This document shows positions 12,701 to 23,600 of a stretch of 64,000 nucleotides of DNA, piece by piece. The stretch comes from Bryoerythrophyllum caledonicum (lineage: Eukaryota; Streptophyta; Bryopsida; Pottiales; Pottiaceae): assembly GCA_963971425.1 (NCBI GenBank), contig OZ020526.1, positions 4,739,976-4,803,975 on the forward strand, given 5' to 3'. Numbering within the stretch: the stretch's first letter is position 1; each line of letters starts with the position of its first letter. Position numbers and translations under genes: made by a program. Below the pieces are notes generated by a model, which made no database searches, was not told the origin of the DNA, and saw only the letters and a list, made by a program, of their open reading frames with translations.

Positions 12701-13798
12701 AAGCTTGCCTTGATCTTATTATGGCTCATATGGCCGATGGACTTCCAATCCCAGGTATAGAATCATTTGTCTCCACATGGAATTTGTTACACGATGAATG
12801 GCCAGAGCCCATTTTGAAGTAGCCCCTGACACGCTATAAGACGACGGGGTAATTGAGCTATTCCACCCTGATATTCTAGAGGTCCGGCTTACTACGAATG
12901 TCATTGCAGAAGCTTACGGGTTTACAGCGTTGTATGATTGGTGGGGCTTGAACGAGATGCTCCTCACATCGTCCAAAGGCAACTATTGCACCGTACTAAT
13001 TGCTACCCTTTCAATCTTCCAAATCTTTCCCTTCTACAACATATTCTCTATGTCTCTAACCGGTTATGAATTGTGGTGCCCTGTCAAATCTTAGAGTTAG
13101 CAACTCTTTCTTTAGTTTTATCTTGAACTAGGCTTTCTGCATGTGGTCATTTTTATGTGGTCATCTTCATGTCATCCTCAGTGATTTCTCTAATGTTTAT
13201 TGACTTTTGACTTTCAGACTAAGCGCTTTTGGATTGTCCTCTATGTCAAAGAGTCCTACCACAATGAGATTCTTCTGAGCAACTTTTCCATTGAAAAAAT
13301 CGACACATTAGTAATCTGGGCACTGACATTGTCAAGGAGGGGTCCTTCACAACTACACTACCCCAATCACTGCCTTGAAGAATGGTGAGAAATTGTGGAG
13401 AAGAGCTCGTGAGAAGAGTCTTGTCTTTGTACAAGTGCTTCTTGAGAGTTTTTCCAAACCCGGGGATGTAGTGCTCAGCTGCAATGCTTCAATTGTTACT
13501 ACCTTTACTGTGTTTTTTTCCATTGTTGTTTGAATTTTAACTTCTTCAACTTGCATTGGTTCTCAAGCGTCGTTATTTTGTATTTCAAGGAGCCAGCATT
13601 CATGCTTGCCATCAAAGTGGGCGCCATCTCATAGCTTTGGAGTTCGATGCCGAAATCTTTGAGGTCGTCCTAGTTTGACTCTGCGCTTTTGTTTCCCCAG
13701 AGGACTACACTCTAAAAAAGCAAAAGGAACTTGCATTCAAAGCCAAATTGCATGTGGATAGACCTCTGAAGAGAATCTTGCAGAACCGCATGTGTATG
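9776..13798 (+). pseudogene. Decayed multi-exon gene: ParB-like domain plus DNA-methylase-like domain
   Basis: Coding pieces in order on one strand. (1) An acidic N-terminal exon, ATG at 9776, broken by TAG at 9872 and ending at 10099. (2) 10100-10560, with frame changes, holding a GYREGDRVFYVS stretch and the motif WDGNHRFQAW (DGNHR at 10414-10428), as in ParB/Srx-type nuclease folds. (3) Exon-like pieces behind acceptor-like sites at about 10650, 10930 and 11183. (4) A Lys/Glu/Thr-rich linker (about 12060-12280) crossing a frameshift near 12180. (5) Pieces at about 12394, 12658 and 13218. (6) 13459-13491 PGDVVLSCNAS, continued at 13589 by GASIHACHQSGRHLIALEFD, which together resemble motif I and the following acidic strand of class I DNA methyltransferases. 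(7) A last exon after tttccccag at 13701. ParB-like plus N4/N6-methylase is a bacterial/phage-type architecture. The stops and frameshifts make it a pseudogene. Domain calls are from motifs only. Confidence 0.5.
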
Positions 13799-13799
13799 T

Positions 13800-15975
13800 A
13801 GGTCTATGCCCTTTTTTATTTGCCTTTGTTTTTGTTTGAGTTTCTTCATTAATATGACATCAAGATTTGAACATTACTCTCCGTCTTTGCAGGTTGGTAG
13901 ACCTTTTTCTAGTCCTCCAAGTGCATTGCCCTTGCCATATTACATCAAGGCAAATGGCCATCAATCTTGGGTGAAAGCCAACTACGCTTGTACTGTACAA
14001 ATTTCTGTCCCACGCACAATTCAGGGCAGGGTGCAAGTTTGGACTCAATTTTAGACTAGATTATTTTATATTTTGGAGGAAAAATTAGTAGGTATAGCCC
14101 TACATCTTGCATAAATTAAAGATTAAGAATCAAAATATTTATTGCATTAAAAAAAACCTTATAACAAATACAGATATAAAATATTTGTACTGTCCCAATG
14201 CAGAATTCACATGTTTGTACTCATAATGTGAACTTATTGATAGCAATTTTAAGTTTTAAAGAGCTATATATGATCTTGTACTCTTTGGCTACTATATTCC
14301 ACTATTTAAATATGTCAATTGATAGCCAATTGACCAAAAACGTAACAAATGTGATTTTTTTGAAAAGTCCCAAAATATGAGTGTAAAGTTATTTTTTTCT
14401 AATTTTTTTTTGGAACTAGATACAAGGACTATTGGTGCAGATGGGCCATTAATTGAATTTTGAAAAAAACAAATTTTTTCTCCTCATTTCTTGCATTGAA
14501 GATTATTCTCCCTATTTTGCCATAGTTTTTTTTAAATTCTCAATGTGTGAATTGTAATTGGATGTCAATAGGTACGACAAATCCACCATGTGCACGACAG
14601 GAAAGATACCCAAAAATCCGCCGGGAATTTGGAGACTCCAAATATTGTACAATTTGTACCTGTTGTACAATTTGTACAACGGCCAGGGGGGCGACCGTAG
14701 TGTGCGATCACCCTCTTGCAGAGTAAGATATTTTTGTGCCAGTCCCTCATTCTCCTCCGTACGACCCAAAAGTCTGTAGACACATTGACTATGAGGCAGA
14801 GGAGGCTATTGATGTTACTAACAGTGGCAACACTGAAAGCGGTCTTTCTACTAGTTCTACGTGTGCATCACCAGTGTGTATCACCAGCTCAAATTGTCTT
14901 TTAAAGCCTTGAATTTATTCAATTTATGCATTTATTTCTTCCATGTAGTGAGACTAAAAGGGCCACTACTCATAAATTTCTGACCTTGTCTACTCTGATT
15001 GTCCCACATTTATTTCATGACTTTGGAATTTGATTCATACAGGACTCTAAGTGTGTCTTACAGACCATCCCGCCACTTGTTCCATTTTCCGTCGTCACTT
15101 TTACTATTTCAGTGTTTATATAAAGGAAAACCTAGTTCATTAAGTCGGATCTCCTTGTCTTCTTTATTGTTCCATGTGATAGCTGTTGTTTGTCCCATAT
15201 TGTTTACCTCAAACCCATTTCGCTGCACATTTATTGAAACTAATTTAACAATTGTATTAAGTACTATTCTAGCACTTGTAAGGGGGGGACCTCTTTGTTG
15301 CCTTCACATTCAAAAGACGAAGGCAGCAAAGGGGCCCTCCCTTTGAAAGTATTCGATTAATAGTTTTAAATGTTCTTCCCTTTTCAACCTAGGTACTTTG
15401 ATTTTTCCGTCTATTGTTTTTTAAATGAAGATCTTCTAAATCAAAAACTTTAAAATGTAGCTTAACTACTTCTTGACAAATGATGAAAAAGTTTCTCTTT
15501 TATTCATTTCTTCAATACCCCAATCCGCAAAATATACTTCAGTTAGGTTCTACAAGCTCCTTTGGTACCGAGGAGCCCTTATATCCGTGCTGCTTGTTTT
15601 ATTGCATTGAAGGTTAGAAATGTTATTTTCTTAATGCTCATCACAATTCATAAATTGTTTGCGTGAATGGCTCAAGGGCAAGTTCCTGACTAAACCAAGC
15701 AATGAAGATCCACTTAAGGCATATAAGTTTTTTGATTCTTTCCTACAAGGTTATAACCTTCTACTTGACTTCTTCCATCAAAGTCATTCATCCACTTCAT
15801 CCATCTGCATTCACTCATCTCATTATTCTATCCATCCACATTCATCTGGGTCCCTTTAAACATTGATTTCCAAGGTTCTGAATCCCCTTTTTTGCTATTA
15901 ATATATTTTTGATCGACCATGGATATAGGCGTCACAGACAATTAATACACCCTAAATCATCCGAATTTCGATCTT
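13800..15975. other. AT-rich intergenic DNA
   Basis: No supported gene. A piece after tctttgcag at about 13893 stays open in one frame to 14051 and may be a further exon of the upstream pseudogene. Around 14646-14682 there is a short palindromic stretch (ttgtacaatttgtacaa words). The rest is AT-rich with no pattern seen. Confidence 0.3.
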
Positions 15976-16614
15976 TTGGAGTGCGAAATTCAAATATATA
16001 ATCCCTCATTGCTCACTACTCACTGCTCACATTCTAGCATTCTTGGAGTTGGAGATGTCTCTAGATGTGAGAATACTCCAAAAACGAGAGAAGATGTAGG
16101 TAGAGAGTTTCCAACAAGATCGGGTGGAGTGAAGGTTGCAAAGGCAGAGCAATTGCGCTTGAAGGGAAAAGAGAAAGCAATTCATTGCCACGCGGATGCA
16201 TCGGAGAAGACAGCTACCTCGTACATGATCAAGGCAGAAGGACTTAAGGAGCAGAATGATATGTTTTGTTTTCAGATGGATCTAACAATTGAGACTACTA
16301 AGGAATACATCCGGTTGAAACAAGAGGATGCCTTGCAAAGATTCAAGGAGAAGTTGGTGGCTGAATTTAAGCCGAAGAGAGAACTACAGGCCCTATTGGA
16401 GCATCAATAGAAGGCCAAGGCTGTTGCACCCACCGTGGATGAAGAGGAGGACTATGAAGTTGAAGTTCATAGTGATGATGTGCCGGATACCCGTGGTAGT
16501 GAGTTTGATGTGGATAACTTTAATGCACAAGAAAATCCTGTATATTATAGTCCCACGTCTACTTATAGAGAAGTATATCCTGGTAATATGGGGAGGTCAT
16601 TTCCACCGATGTAG
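15976..16614 (+). pseudogene. NAM-associated C-terminal-like domain fragment (PIF/Harbinger-related)
   Basis: The ORF to 16410 has, from about codon 40, the layout of the NAM-associated C-terminal domain found in plant Myb/SANT-like proteins encoded beside PIF/Harbinger transposases. It has a basic GGVKVAKAEQ-type opening, an Ala/Glu helix, a KAEGLKEQNDMF-like segment and an EYIRLKQEDALQRFKEKL helix. The frame stops at TAG (16408-16410) but continues open for about 67 more codons with an acidic EEEDYEVEVHSDD region, so that stop looks like decay. No upstream Myb/SANT domain or transposase is visible. Family assignment rests on pattern recall and is moderate. Confidence 0.45.
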
Positions 16615-17082
16615 AAAACTGGACAAGTCCTAAAATTCCCAATAGGGGAGTCTTTCCTTGACCTGAATCTTGTAGAGGGGGGATGGCTTAGAATTTGGAG
16701 AAGTTAGAGGGAGAGACATGAGAGGTTATATTCCAATTTTCCTAGGACATTCGGGTCACTAGAATCCTATTGGAAAAATTAATCCTTCGCAAGCATCGAG
16801 TTCAAGCCAGTTTTGTGGAGGAGAACTAGGGGGATATGGCCAAGGAAGTGAAAAATATTGCACCGGATTGGATGGGACACAACGCAAAGATTAGGCACAG
16901 ACGTTAGGGGCTTTGCACCACCTTTCACCTACTTGATGAAACTACATTATTTCACTTAACAATAAAACTCCAAAACATTGTGGAAACTAGAGGAGTTAAC
17001 AATAATCCACCTCCCTATGTGTAACCACAACTCCATAAAACATAAAGGCATTGACGGTTGGAGAGGTAGGCAAGTGCTAACA
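16615..17082. other. Intergenic DNA, nothing recognised
   Basis: No ORF or repeat that can be supported, apart from the tail of the fragment upstream and a short ggtaggcaagtgc word that foreshadows the tandem repeat downstream. Confidence 0.3.
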
Positions 17083-17255
17083 TACAAAATTTGGAGACAA
17101 AAAATGAGGAGGGCGCCTACCCTCCTTTGCACATACAAAATTTGGAGGCGAAAAATGAAGAGAGGATAGGGAAGCGCCTACCCCCTTTGCAAATACAAAA
17201 TTTGGAGACAAAAATTGAGGAGGGGGTAAGCAAGCACCTACCCTCCTTTGCACAT
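17083..17255. repeat. Three-copy tandem repeat, 51-60 bp
   Basis: Units begin tacaaaatttggag at 17083, 17134 and 17194 and end cctaccctcctttgca or a close variant. The first unit is shorter (51 versus 60 bp) because it lacks the taggcaagc-like middle. Confidence 0.8.
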
Positions 17256-18632
17256 AAAAAAAAATTAGAATTATGTTTCAATGTGCACTTTTACTATGGC
17301 ATGTGCACTTTTATTGAATATGGTGATAAGGGATGTTTTTATTTGTTGCCAGAGTTGCAATGTTTAAAAGTGTATTGTGTTTGACTTCCCCATTCATAGT
17401 GTATGTTGTATGCAACATTGCGAATTTGTCATATTTGTTTAGAATTGAAATAACATTGATGCCTTCCATACTTGTTGCACTATAGTCAAGAGTTTTGAAG
17501 ACCTCGTGATGCCTGCAGAAGAAGAATAATTGATGAAATAGCTCCAAGTGGCCAAAATCAGGTCCTCGAAATTTCTTTTGAAAAAAGATTACAAGAGAAG
17601 TGACAAACCATCTGCAGGAAGTAAGAAGAGTGTATGTACAACAATGTTGAAGATCTAGAAATTCATGTCTAACAATCAATAACACTCATCAGCATTAGTC
17701 ATCTACAATTATTTGAAACTAGTATACTAACTCGTTGTCCTCAATGAGGCAAGGGCAGTCCTTGCTCTAAAAGTACAAAAAAATGTATTGAAAGTTACCA
17801 AGATATACACCTTTGGATTGAAGACTCTTTAACCAATATCTTTCATTATCTAAACCTTTTCATCTTCAAGTACGACACCATATATGTAGAATACATAACC
17901 ATTTTGCAACTCCTCAAACATATTGTAGATGCAACAATGATTTGAATTTGAAATGCCACGTGTCATTGAATCGGGCTCAACAAAGATACAAACTTTTTGT
18001 AACTATCGTATACATCAATTCACATGCAAAATATACCTTTCAAATACGCAGAGAGATCATCTTGCAACCCAAATGTGGCTTCAACACAAATGCAGAAAAC
18101 TTGGGCCAAAAGTAGGAAACACACATATATATAAACTTCTGCTCTAAAAACTTGTTGAGGTTCTTGTGCATTAGTCCAATGAGATGAATTTGTATTGGTA
18201 CACAATAGTAGATGCTCACAAAAACCTAAGCTGAGATAGGTTAAACGACTATACATAATGAAGCCTATTACATGGAATGTCAGTAGCGATCCAATCCTTG
18301 CTCCATCTTGTCCTCCATAAGCGCTACTCAACGAACTGCTCTTTAACCTTAGCATGTTCTCTACATTTAAACCCTAAATTGCTTCACATAAGTCATGTGC
18401 AGCATCCTCTGCACTGGTATATGATGTAACCAAAAAGGAGCAGTCGGCACAAGATCCACGGTATGGATAAGAGCGGAGTGAATCCACACCAAAACATGAC
18501 ACCAAAATGGTCTTCCATTCAATACAAAAACCTCCACCATGTTACTGCAAAAACCTCCACCACCTCCAACAACATCAAATATTAAAAAAGAAAAGGCGTT
18601 CACACAAAACCATTGGCACTCGCTTTAGCATG
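17256..18632. other. Intergenic DNA left of the Tc1-type insertion
   Basis: No supported gene; reverse-strand ORFs of 78-124 codons here show no recognisable domain. The stretch 17803-17900 shares ttgaagactctt and accatata words with 52748-52850, marking a diverged dispersed repeat. Confidence 0.3.
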
Positions 18633-18634
18633 TA

Positions 18635-18661
18635 CAGTGGTCAGCAGAAGTGTTCGGACAG
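18635..18661 (+). repeat. Left terminal inverted repeat of the Tc1-type element
   Basis: Twenty-seven bases starting CAGTGGTCAGC and ending TCGGACAG, identical in inverted orientation to 20275-20301. The next base differs, so the repeat ends there. Confidence 0.97.
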
Positions 18662-18822
18662 TAATTACAATCTCAATTTAATAGTAACACTTGTCGAGTT
18701 TGGTAGGTAGGTGCTGATTTTTTCAGCTAATTATAACTAAAGAGCCACTTGTAAACTAGAAAGAGTACCATCATTCACATTGAGCCACTTGCATGGGCTG
18801 CAGTTCATGATGTGTCAATCAT

Positions 18823-18843
18823 GGGTGTCCAATTCATTATGCA
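18823..18843 (+). repeat. Left subterminal inverted repeat of the Tc1-type element
   Basis: The gggtgtccaattc core followed by an attatgca-type tail matches, inverted, the sequence at 20094-20113, with about one or two differences. It sits about 160 bp inside the left end and could be an internal transposase-binding site. Confidence 0.7.
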
Positions 18844-18947
18844 CACAAGTTGTGCATCTGAAAAATCTTGAGAATCGACATGTATTTATGGAGACCTCTT
18901 GCATTTCAAGACACATTGTGATTGAATAAGATTGCTCTTGATTAGCT

Positions 18948-19973
18948 ATGGCTCCTAGAAGGACTCTTGCTGAACGTAAGTTAGTTCTTCAGATGCATGA
19001 GAGAGGGAATTCGTACTCCGAAATTTCAGCGGTTCTAGGCATCTCTCGAAGCACTTGCCATGTTATTGTGCGGAGGTTTACAATGAGAGGTCATTTGAGA
19101 GATGCTCCTTCACAAGGGAGACCTCGAATTCTTGATGAACGTGGTGATCGTGAGGTTGTAAGGTTGTTGAATGCACCATCTAATGGTACAGCTGCAGCAG
19201 TGGGTAGAGAAATGCGATCTCAAGGATTGGATTTGAGTGATGATACAATTAGAAGATGTCTTCAGAGGCAAGGATTGAGAGCACGAGTGAAAACTAAGAA
19301 GCCATTCTTGTCAAAGAAACACAAAGCACGTCGATATGCATGGGCAAAGAAGTGTAGGCATGCAAGTTGGATGGACTGGAGTTATGTGGTTTTTTCAGAT
19401 GAGTCAAAATTCAATTTGTTTGGCTCAGATGGGAGGCAGTATTGTTGGAGGAAGAGAGGAGAGCATCTTTTAGATCAGCATGTGCAACCTACTATCAAAT
19501 TTGGAGGTGGAAACATTATGGTTTGGGGATGTATGACTTGGGAGGGAATTGGCAACCTTCGTCTTATAGAAGGAAACATGGATAAGTTTGTGTATCGTGA
19601 AATTTTGGAGATGGAGCTCATGAATACTATACACATGTATGATTTAGGAGAGGAGAATGTTATTTTTCAGCACGACAACGATCCCAAACATACTTCTAAG
19701 TATGTTACAGATTGGTTGTTAGCACAGAAGTTTCAACTAATTTGGCATCCGGCTCAATCTCCTGACTTGAATCCTATAGAACACCTTTGGAATGAAGTAG
19801 ATCGTCGTATGAGAATGTCAAAGAAGAAACCCACTAACAAGAAGGATTTGTGGGAGAAATTGCAAGAAATTTGGTATAGCATTGAGATTGATACCGTGAG
19901 GAAATTGATCATGTCTATGCCTGAGAGAGCTGCAGATGTTTATCAAGCAAAAGGTGGCTATACACGATGGTAG
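18948..19973 (+). CDS. Tc1-type DDE transposase, intact
   Basis: A 341-residue protein, the usual Tc1 transposase length (about 340). Residues 1-50 form a paired-like helix-turn-helix (AVLGISRSTCHVIVRRF). A GRPR AT-hook-like motif is at 57-60 and a second helix-turn-helix region at about 65-115. The catalytic triad is readable: D151 in VVFSDESKFNLFG, D243 in IFQHDNDPKHTS and E278 in SPDLNPIEHLWNE, with 34 residues between the last two (DD34E). The Gly-rich box FGGGNIMVWGCMTWEG is at 185-200. The enzyme would cut and paste the element by binding its inverted repeats and inserting at TA. The ATG at 18948 starts the conserved N-terminal helix; no other ORF lies in the element. No stop or frameshift is present, so it may be active, which is inference. 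Confidence 0.95.
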   Translation: MAPRRTLAERKLVLQMHERGNSYSEISAVLGISRSTCHVIVRRFTMRGHLRDAPSQGRPRILDERGDREVVRLLNAPSNGTAAAVGREMRSQGLDLSDDTIRRCLQRQGLRARVKTKKPFLSKKHKARRYAWAKKCRHASWMDWSYVVFSDESKFNLFGSDGRQYCWRKRGEHLLDQHVQPTIKFGGGNIMVWGCMTWEGIGNLRLIEGNMDKFVYREILEMELMNTIHMYDLGEENVIFQHDNDPKHTSKYVTDWLLAQKFQLIWHPAQSPDLNPIEHLWNEVDRRMRMSKKKPTNKKDLWEKLQEIWYSIEIDTVRKLIMSMPERAADVYQAKGGYTRW

Positions 19974-20093
19974 TCATTATGATTGTACATTCAAGTTTTT
20001 AGGTAGTCCTCATGATTCTACATTCAAGTTTTTAGCTTGATTTTGTAGCTCATGGCTTTGTTTCCAATGTAAATAGATAACCACTTCACTTTT

Positions 20094-20113
20094 TGCATTA
20101 AGAATTGGACACC
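20094..20113 (-). repeat. Right subterminal inverted repeat of the Tc1-type element
   Basis: The gaattggacaccc core is the inverted partner of the left subterminal repeat and lies about 190 bp inside the right end. Confidence 0.7.
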
Positions 20114-20274
20114 CACATCATGTGTTTTATTTTTGATTGATTTCTTGATTGACATTTTTTATTATGAATGTTATGTTACATGTTTTTTGTAACTATGTGA
20201 TTGTATGTTTAAATTTTTACAACTTGAATGTGAGTTACGTAAGAAAACTAGCTCATATTGGAAGTGGAAGCGTC

Positions 20275-20301
20275 CTGTCCGAACACTTCTGCTGACCACT
20301 G
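20275..20301 (-). repeat. Right terminal inverted repeat of the Tc1-type element
   Basis: Exact inverted copy of the left 27-bp terminus, followed at once by the TA target duplication (20302-20303). Confidence 0.97.
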
Positions 20302-20303
20302 TA

Positions 20304-20668
20304 TATGAGAGACGCCTGCCTTACCGCTGTAGACGTGAGACTCCTACCACAGTACTCGAGAGACGCCCTTCTCAACCTTGATCAAACCATCTCACATGCC
20401 CTAAATATGTTCAACTGGCAACTTCGCACATGGATAAATACATTCATCCAGGACCACACATTTCATCCAAGAAGCCTCACTGGATAGGATCTCAAGCATG
20501 TACAGTTTCGAAGGAAGGGCTTTCGCAGGGTTTATCACTCGCACTCTCTCTCTCTGTCTCTCGCTCACTCTCCCCGCAAGAAGAATCCAAACACCAACCT
20601 CGCCACCGAACCGGCACAATCCCCATCTTTTCCACCATGCGCTGACCAGAATCGACTCATCCTCCACA
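20304..20668 (+). promoter_or_regulatory. Proximal promoter and 5' leader of pTAC6/PAP8
   Basis: Only 365 bp separate the transposon target site from the chosen start codon. The interval holds a TATA-like ATAAATA (20434-20440) and a pyrimidine-rich CT tract (20541-20577), typical of plant core promoters and leaders. The transcription start cannot be fixed from sequence. The transposon has displaced whatever promoter elements lay further upstream by 1.67 kb. Confidence 0.5.
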
Positions 20669-23600
20669 ATGCTTCACTCCATTGTGAGGTGCCACAGTGT
20701 TTCCAACATCAACATGAATGCCAATTCCCTCCATTTCAATGCTGCATCAAGGGCCACCTCACTCTCTGGTCTCAGGGATGGCACATGCCGAGGAAGAGCG
20801 TCCGGGATGACGGTAAACAGTTTTATAGCTTGATGCTAGTATTTCTGGGGGATAATTGAAGCTCTGTTGCGACATTAGCTTTTTATTTATGATAAGAAGA
20901 ATTTCTGTGAGTTGGGCAGGTGCATTTCTCCAGGGGCCTCGAGAATGGGAGTCGTCGTCACACGACGAGAGGAAGATTAACGGGCTCCCTTGTTGCCTTT
21001 CGAGAGGTTCGTTGCTCTCTCATTCTGGATTTTACTCTTCATCTTTCTCTAGGAAGTAATTTTCCATTTTACATGAACCCACAACGATGGCGAATCGCGA
21101 GCTACGTTCCGTGCGCGTGCAAAATTTTACAGAATCGGAGCGGTGCATACATGGAAACATTCGTGATTCGTGCGCGAGGGTTTAGGGTTTAGGGTTTTAG
21201 GGTTTGGCAAAATGGGAATGAGCTTCGGCAGTTTCCACATTCTTCTATCACTTGTGTGTGATTCTCGGAGCAGTCACGTGTTGATGAATTGTGAGCTGGT
21301 GTCAATAGGAGAGCTCGAGAACACCGATGAAGAAGACGTTGAGTCCACCGAGGCGCAAGACTTGGCGCATCTGCGGCGCCGAGGACGACTTCGAGGTGGA
21401 GGACGCGGTGGACTACGAGATGGACGGCACGGGCGAGGACGACGAGGACGAGGGCGACCTGCGCGACTACGATACGGAGTACGACATGCCCATGGGCGAC
21501 TACACGGTGCAGGAGAGCGAGACGTTCATGTCCACGGAGGGCGTGGAGGAGGAGCGCGTCGTGGACTACAAGATCGACGAGGACGAGTTTCACAAACTCT
21601 CCCTCTACGACTGCGACTTCTTCATCCGCAAGGTGCCGGACCAGGACGACGACGTCTTCGACTTCCGAGAGGTATCATCGCTTCATTCCTCCTGCTATTT
21701 CTTTCATCAATGTGTATGTATGGCCTCAGTTGTATCCGCTCTTTCGTGTATGCTACCATCAGATCTTGGTGATCCTTGTTAAGTTTGGTAGAGTTCGCTG
21801 GTTTTGATCTCAAGTCTTTGTTGCCTTGGAGAATGAAGGAGAGGTCATGTTGGGCCATGAATCTTAGTTGTCTTTGTTCTCTTTGAGCTGGTTAGAATCC
21901 TTCAATGGAAGAGCTTGATGATCTTCATTTGTAGTTGCATTTGAGACTGAAGGAGAGGTCATGTTGTACTATGAATCATTACCGCCTTTGAGCTGATTAG
22001 AATCCATCAATTAAGTATGGAAGAGCTTGGTGATCTTTGACCTGAAGGTAGAACTAGTTTTGAGAAAGAAAAAGGAAGAGGTCATGTTGTTCCATGAATC
22101 TTAGCCGGCTTTTTCCTCTTTGGGCTGACTATAGAGTATTTGAGAGCTGCTTCTAATCGTTTCAAATGAGAAAGGAGGTCAAAAGTCATGGTTATCTTTT
22201 GCCTCACTTTGCAAATAACTTATTATCTTGTGGGTGATTACGCAGATGTATGTCACTGCTCCGGATACAGACACGTACGCAATTCCGAAGGTTATAGGCG
22301 AGATGCCAAAAAAGGTCAGTGAATCCATTTCAAGGGCTCTTTGGTTTTGCTTCATGCGCTGTTATTTTCTTGTGCCCATGAAGAAAAAAAATATCCGTTG
22401 TCATGCCTCACTAAAATTTTCCTAGAAAGTGACTGAGTGGTAAACAAGAAAGTTTACCGTTTAATAGAGTCATTTTTCAAGTGAACCAAAGCTTGAAGAA
22501 GATACCCTCACTTACAATTGAATTTAACTCAGCTCAAAATAGTTCTCGTCATCTAAAATCCTCTCAAAGGAGAAGGCAGCTAGCATTCATGGTATCTTCT
22601 CTTCCCTCTTAAAGATAGCTAAACTACTTGAGTTTAGAGACCACCAATCCCTTCTATTGATCTAATAGGTAGTTCGAGTGGACAATAATAGTAAAAAGAG
22701 GGGTAATGTCATTGAAACCTGGACTACCGATCTTCTATTGATGTAGTAGAGCAGTATAACAAATCAAAAGAGGGGGTATTGTATTCAAAGTCTGGGCGAC
22801 TTTGGAAAGAACTCCAATATTGGGGTAGTTTGGATACACATAGAAGGTTTCTGTGAGAGACGATTTTTAAAATAATTTTAGCTTGAAAGCCCTGGAAGCT
22901 TATTATAAGAGATAATCTGACACCCTCATCTGATACATGTGTGCACAGCCTCTTCGGTGCATGAAGAGCAATTACGAGTACGTCTCCGTGACAGAACCCC
23001 CAATCGATACTCCGCGTGCACCTCTCTCCAAAACTGAGTATCAAGCCATGAAGGTTGTTGCAACGAATCCTCCCTTTGGTCTCATCTCATCTAAAAGTTG
23101 TTGTTTCTTACAGTAGAACTCCCTTTGGAGAGTTATGTAGAGATATGGTTTTGGCACTGCATTAATGTTTCTCTTTGCAACAGGTTTTCCTGATAAAGCA
23201 CTACCGAAACCTTCGTGATGACCACGAGGACTTCATCTTAGACTTTGAAAACATTTACGTCATCGACTCGACTATGAAATCAATCTCAAAAGCCGATGTC
23301 AAGGTAAAAGAACATCTCACTGATGTAACTCTAGCTGCAGCAACTCCTGTATTAATTCCTAGTTGTATTCAAGGATCAACCTCTGATTGATATAGCAAGT
23401 GTTATTTCAGATCGAGGTTAGAAGAGGCAAATACCGGGACCGAACTGCGGAGACCTTGATTGTCCGAGACGACGGAACAACATTTAAGCTGATCCCAACG
23501 GTAGGTGACATCCTCTTTTGTTTCTCTCAACTCAGGTCATATATCATTCACTCAGTTAGAGCTCAGACTTGGTTGTTGATGTTGATGTTGTTTCAGGAGG

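Larger units (their letters stand above)
18635..20301 (+). mobile_element. Complete Tc1-type (DD34E) transposon, 1667 bp
   Basis: Bounded by perfect 27-bp terminal inverted repeats beginning CAGTGGTCAGCAGAAG, and flanked on both sides by the TA dinucleotide (18633-18634 and 20302-20303) that Tc1/mariner elements duplicate. It contains one uninterrupted transposase gene. A subterminal inverted repeat (ggtgtccaattc at about 18825 and its complement at about 20102) lies inside each end. Perfect termini plus an intact ORF indicate a recent insertion. Tc1 DD34E elements are common in animals and fungi; the usual plant mariner-like elements carry DD39D instead. It lies just upstream of the pTAC6/PAP8 gene. 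Confidence 0.95.

Noticed and set aside
21170-21782. Long ORFs in other frames over pTAC6/PAP8 exon 3 (200 codons forward, 134 reverse)
   Set aside because: They are out-of-frame readings of a GC-rich Asp/Glu low-complexity exon, producing Arg/Gly- or His/Leu-rich nonsense. The spliced frame explains the region.
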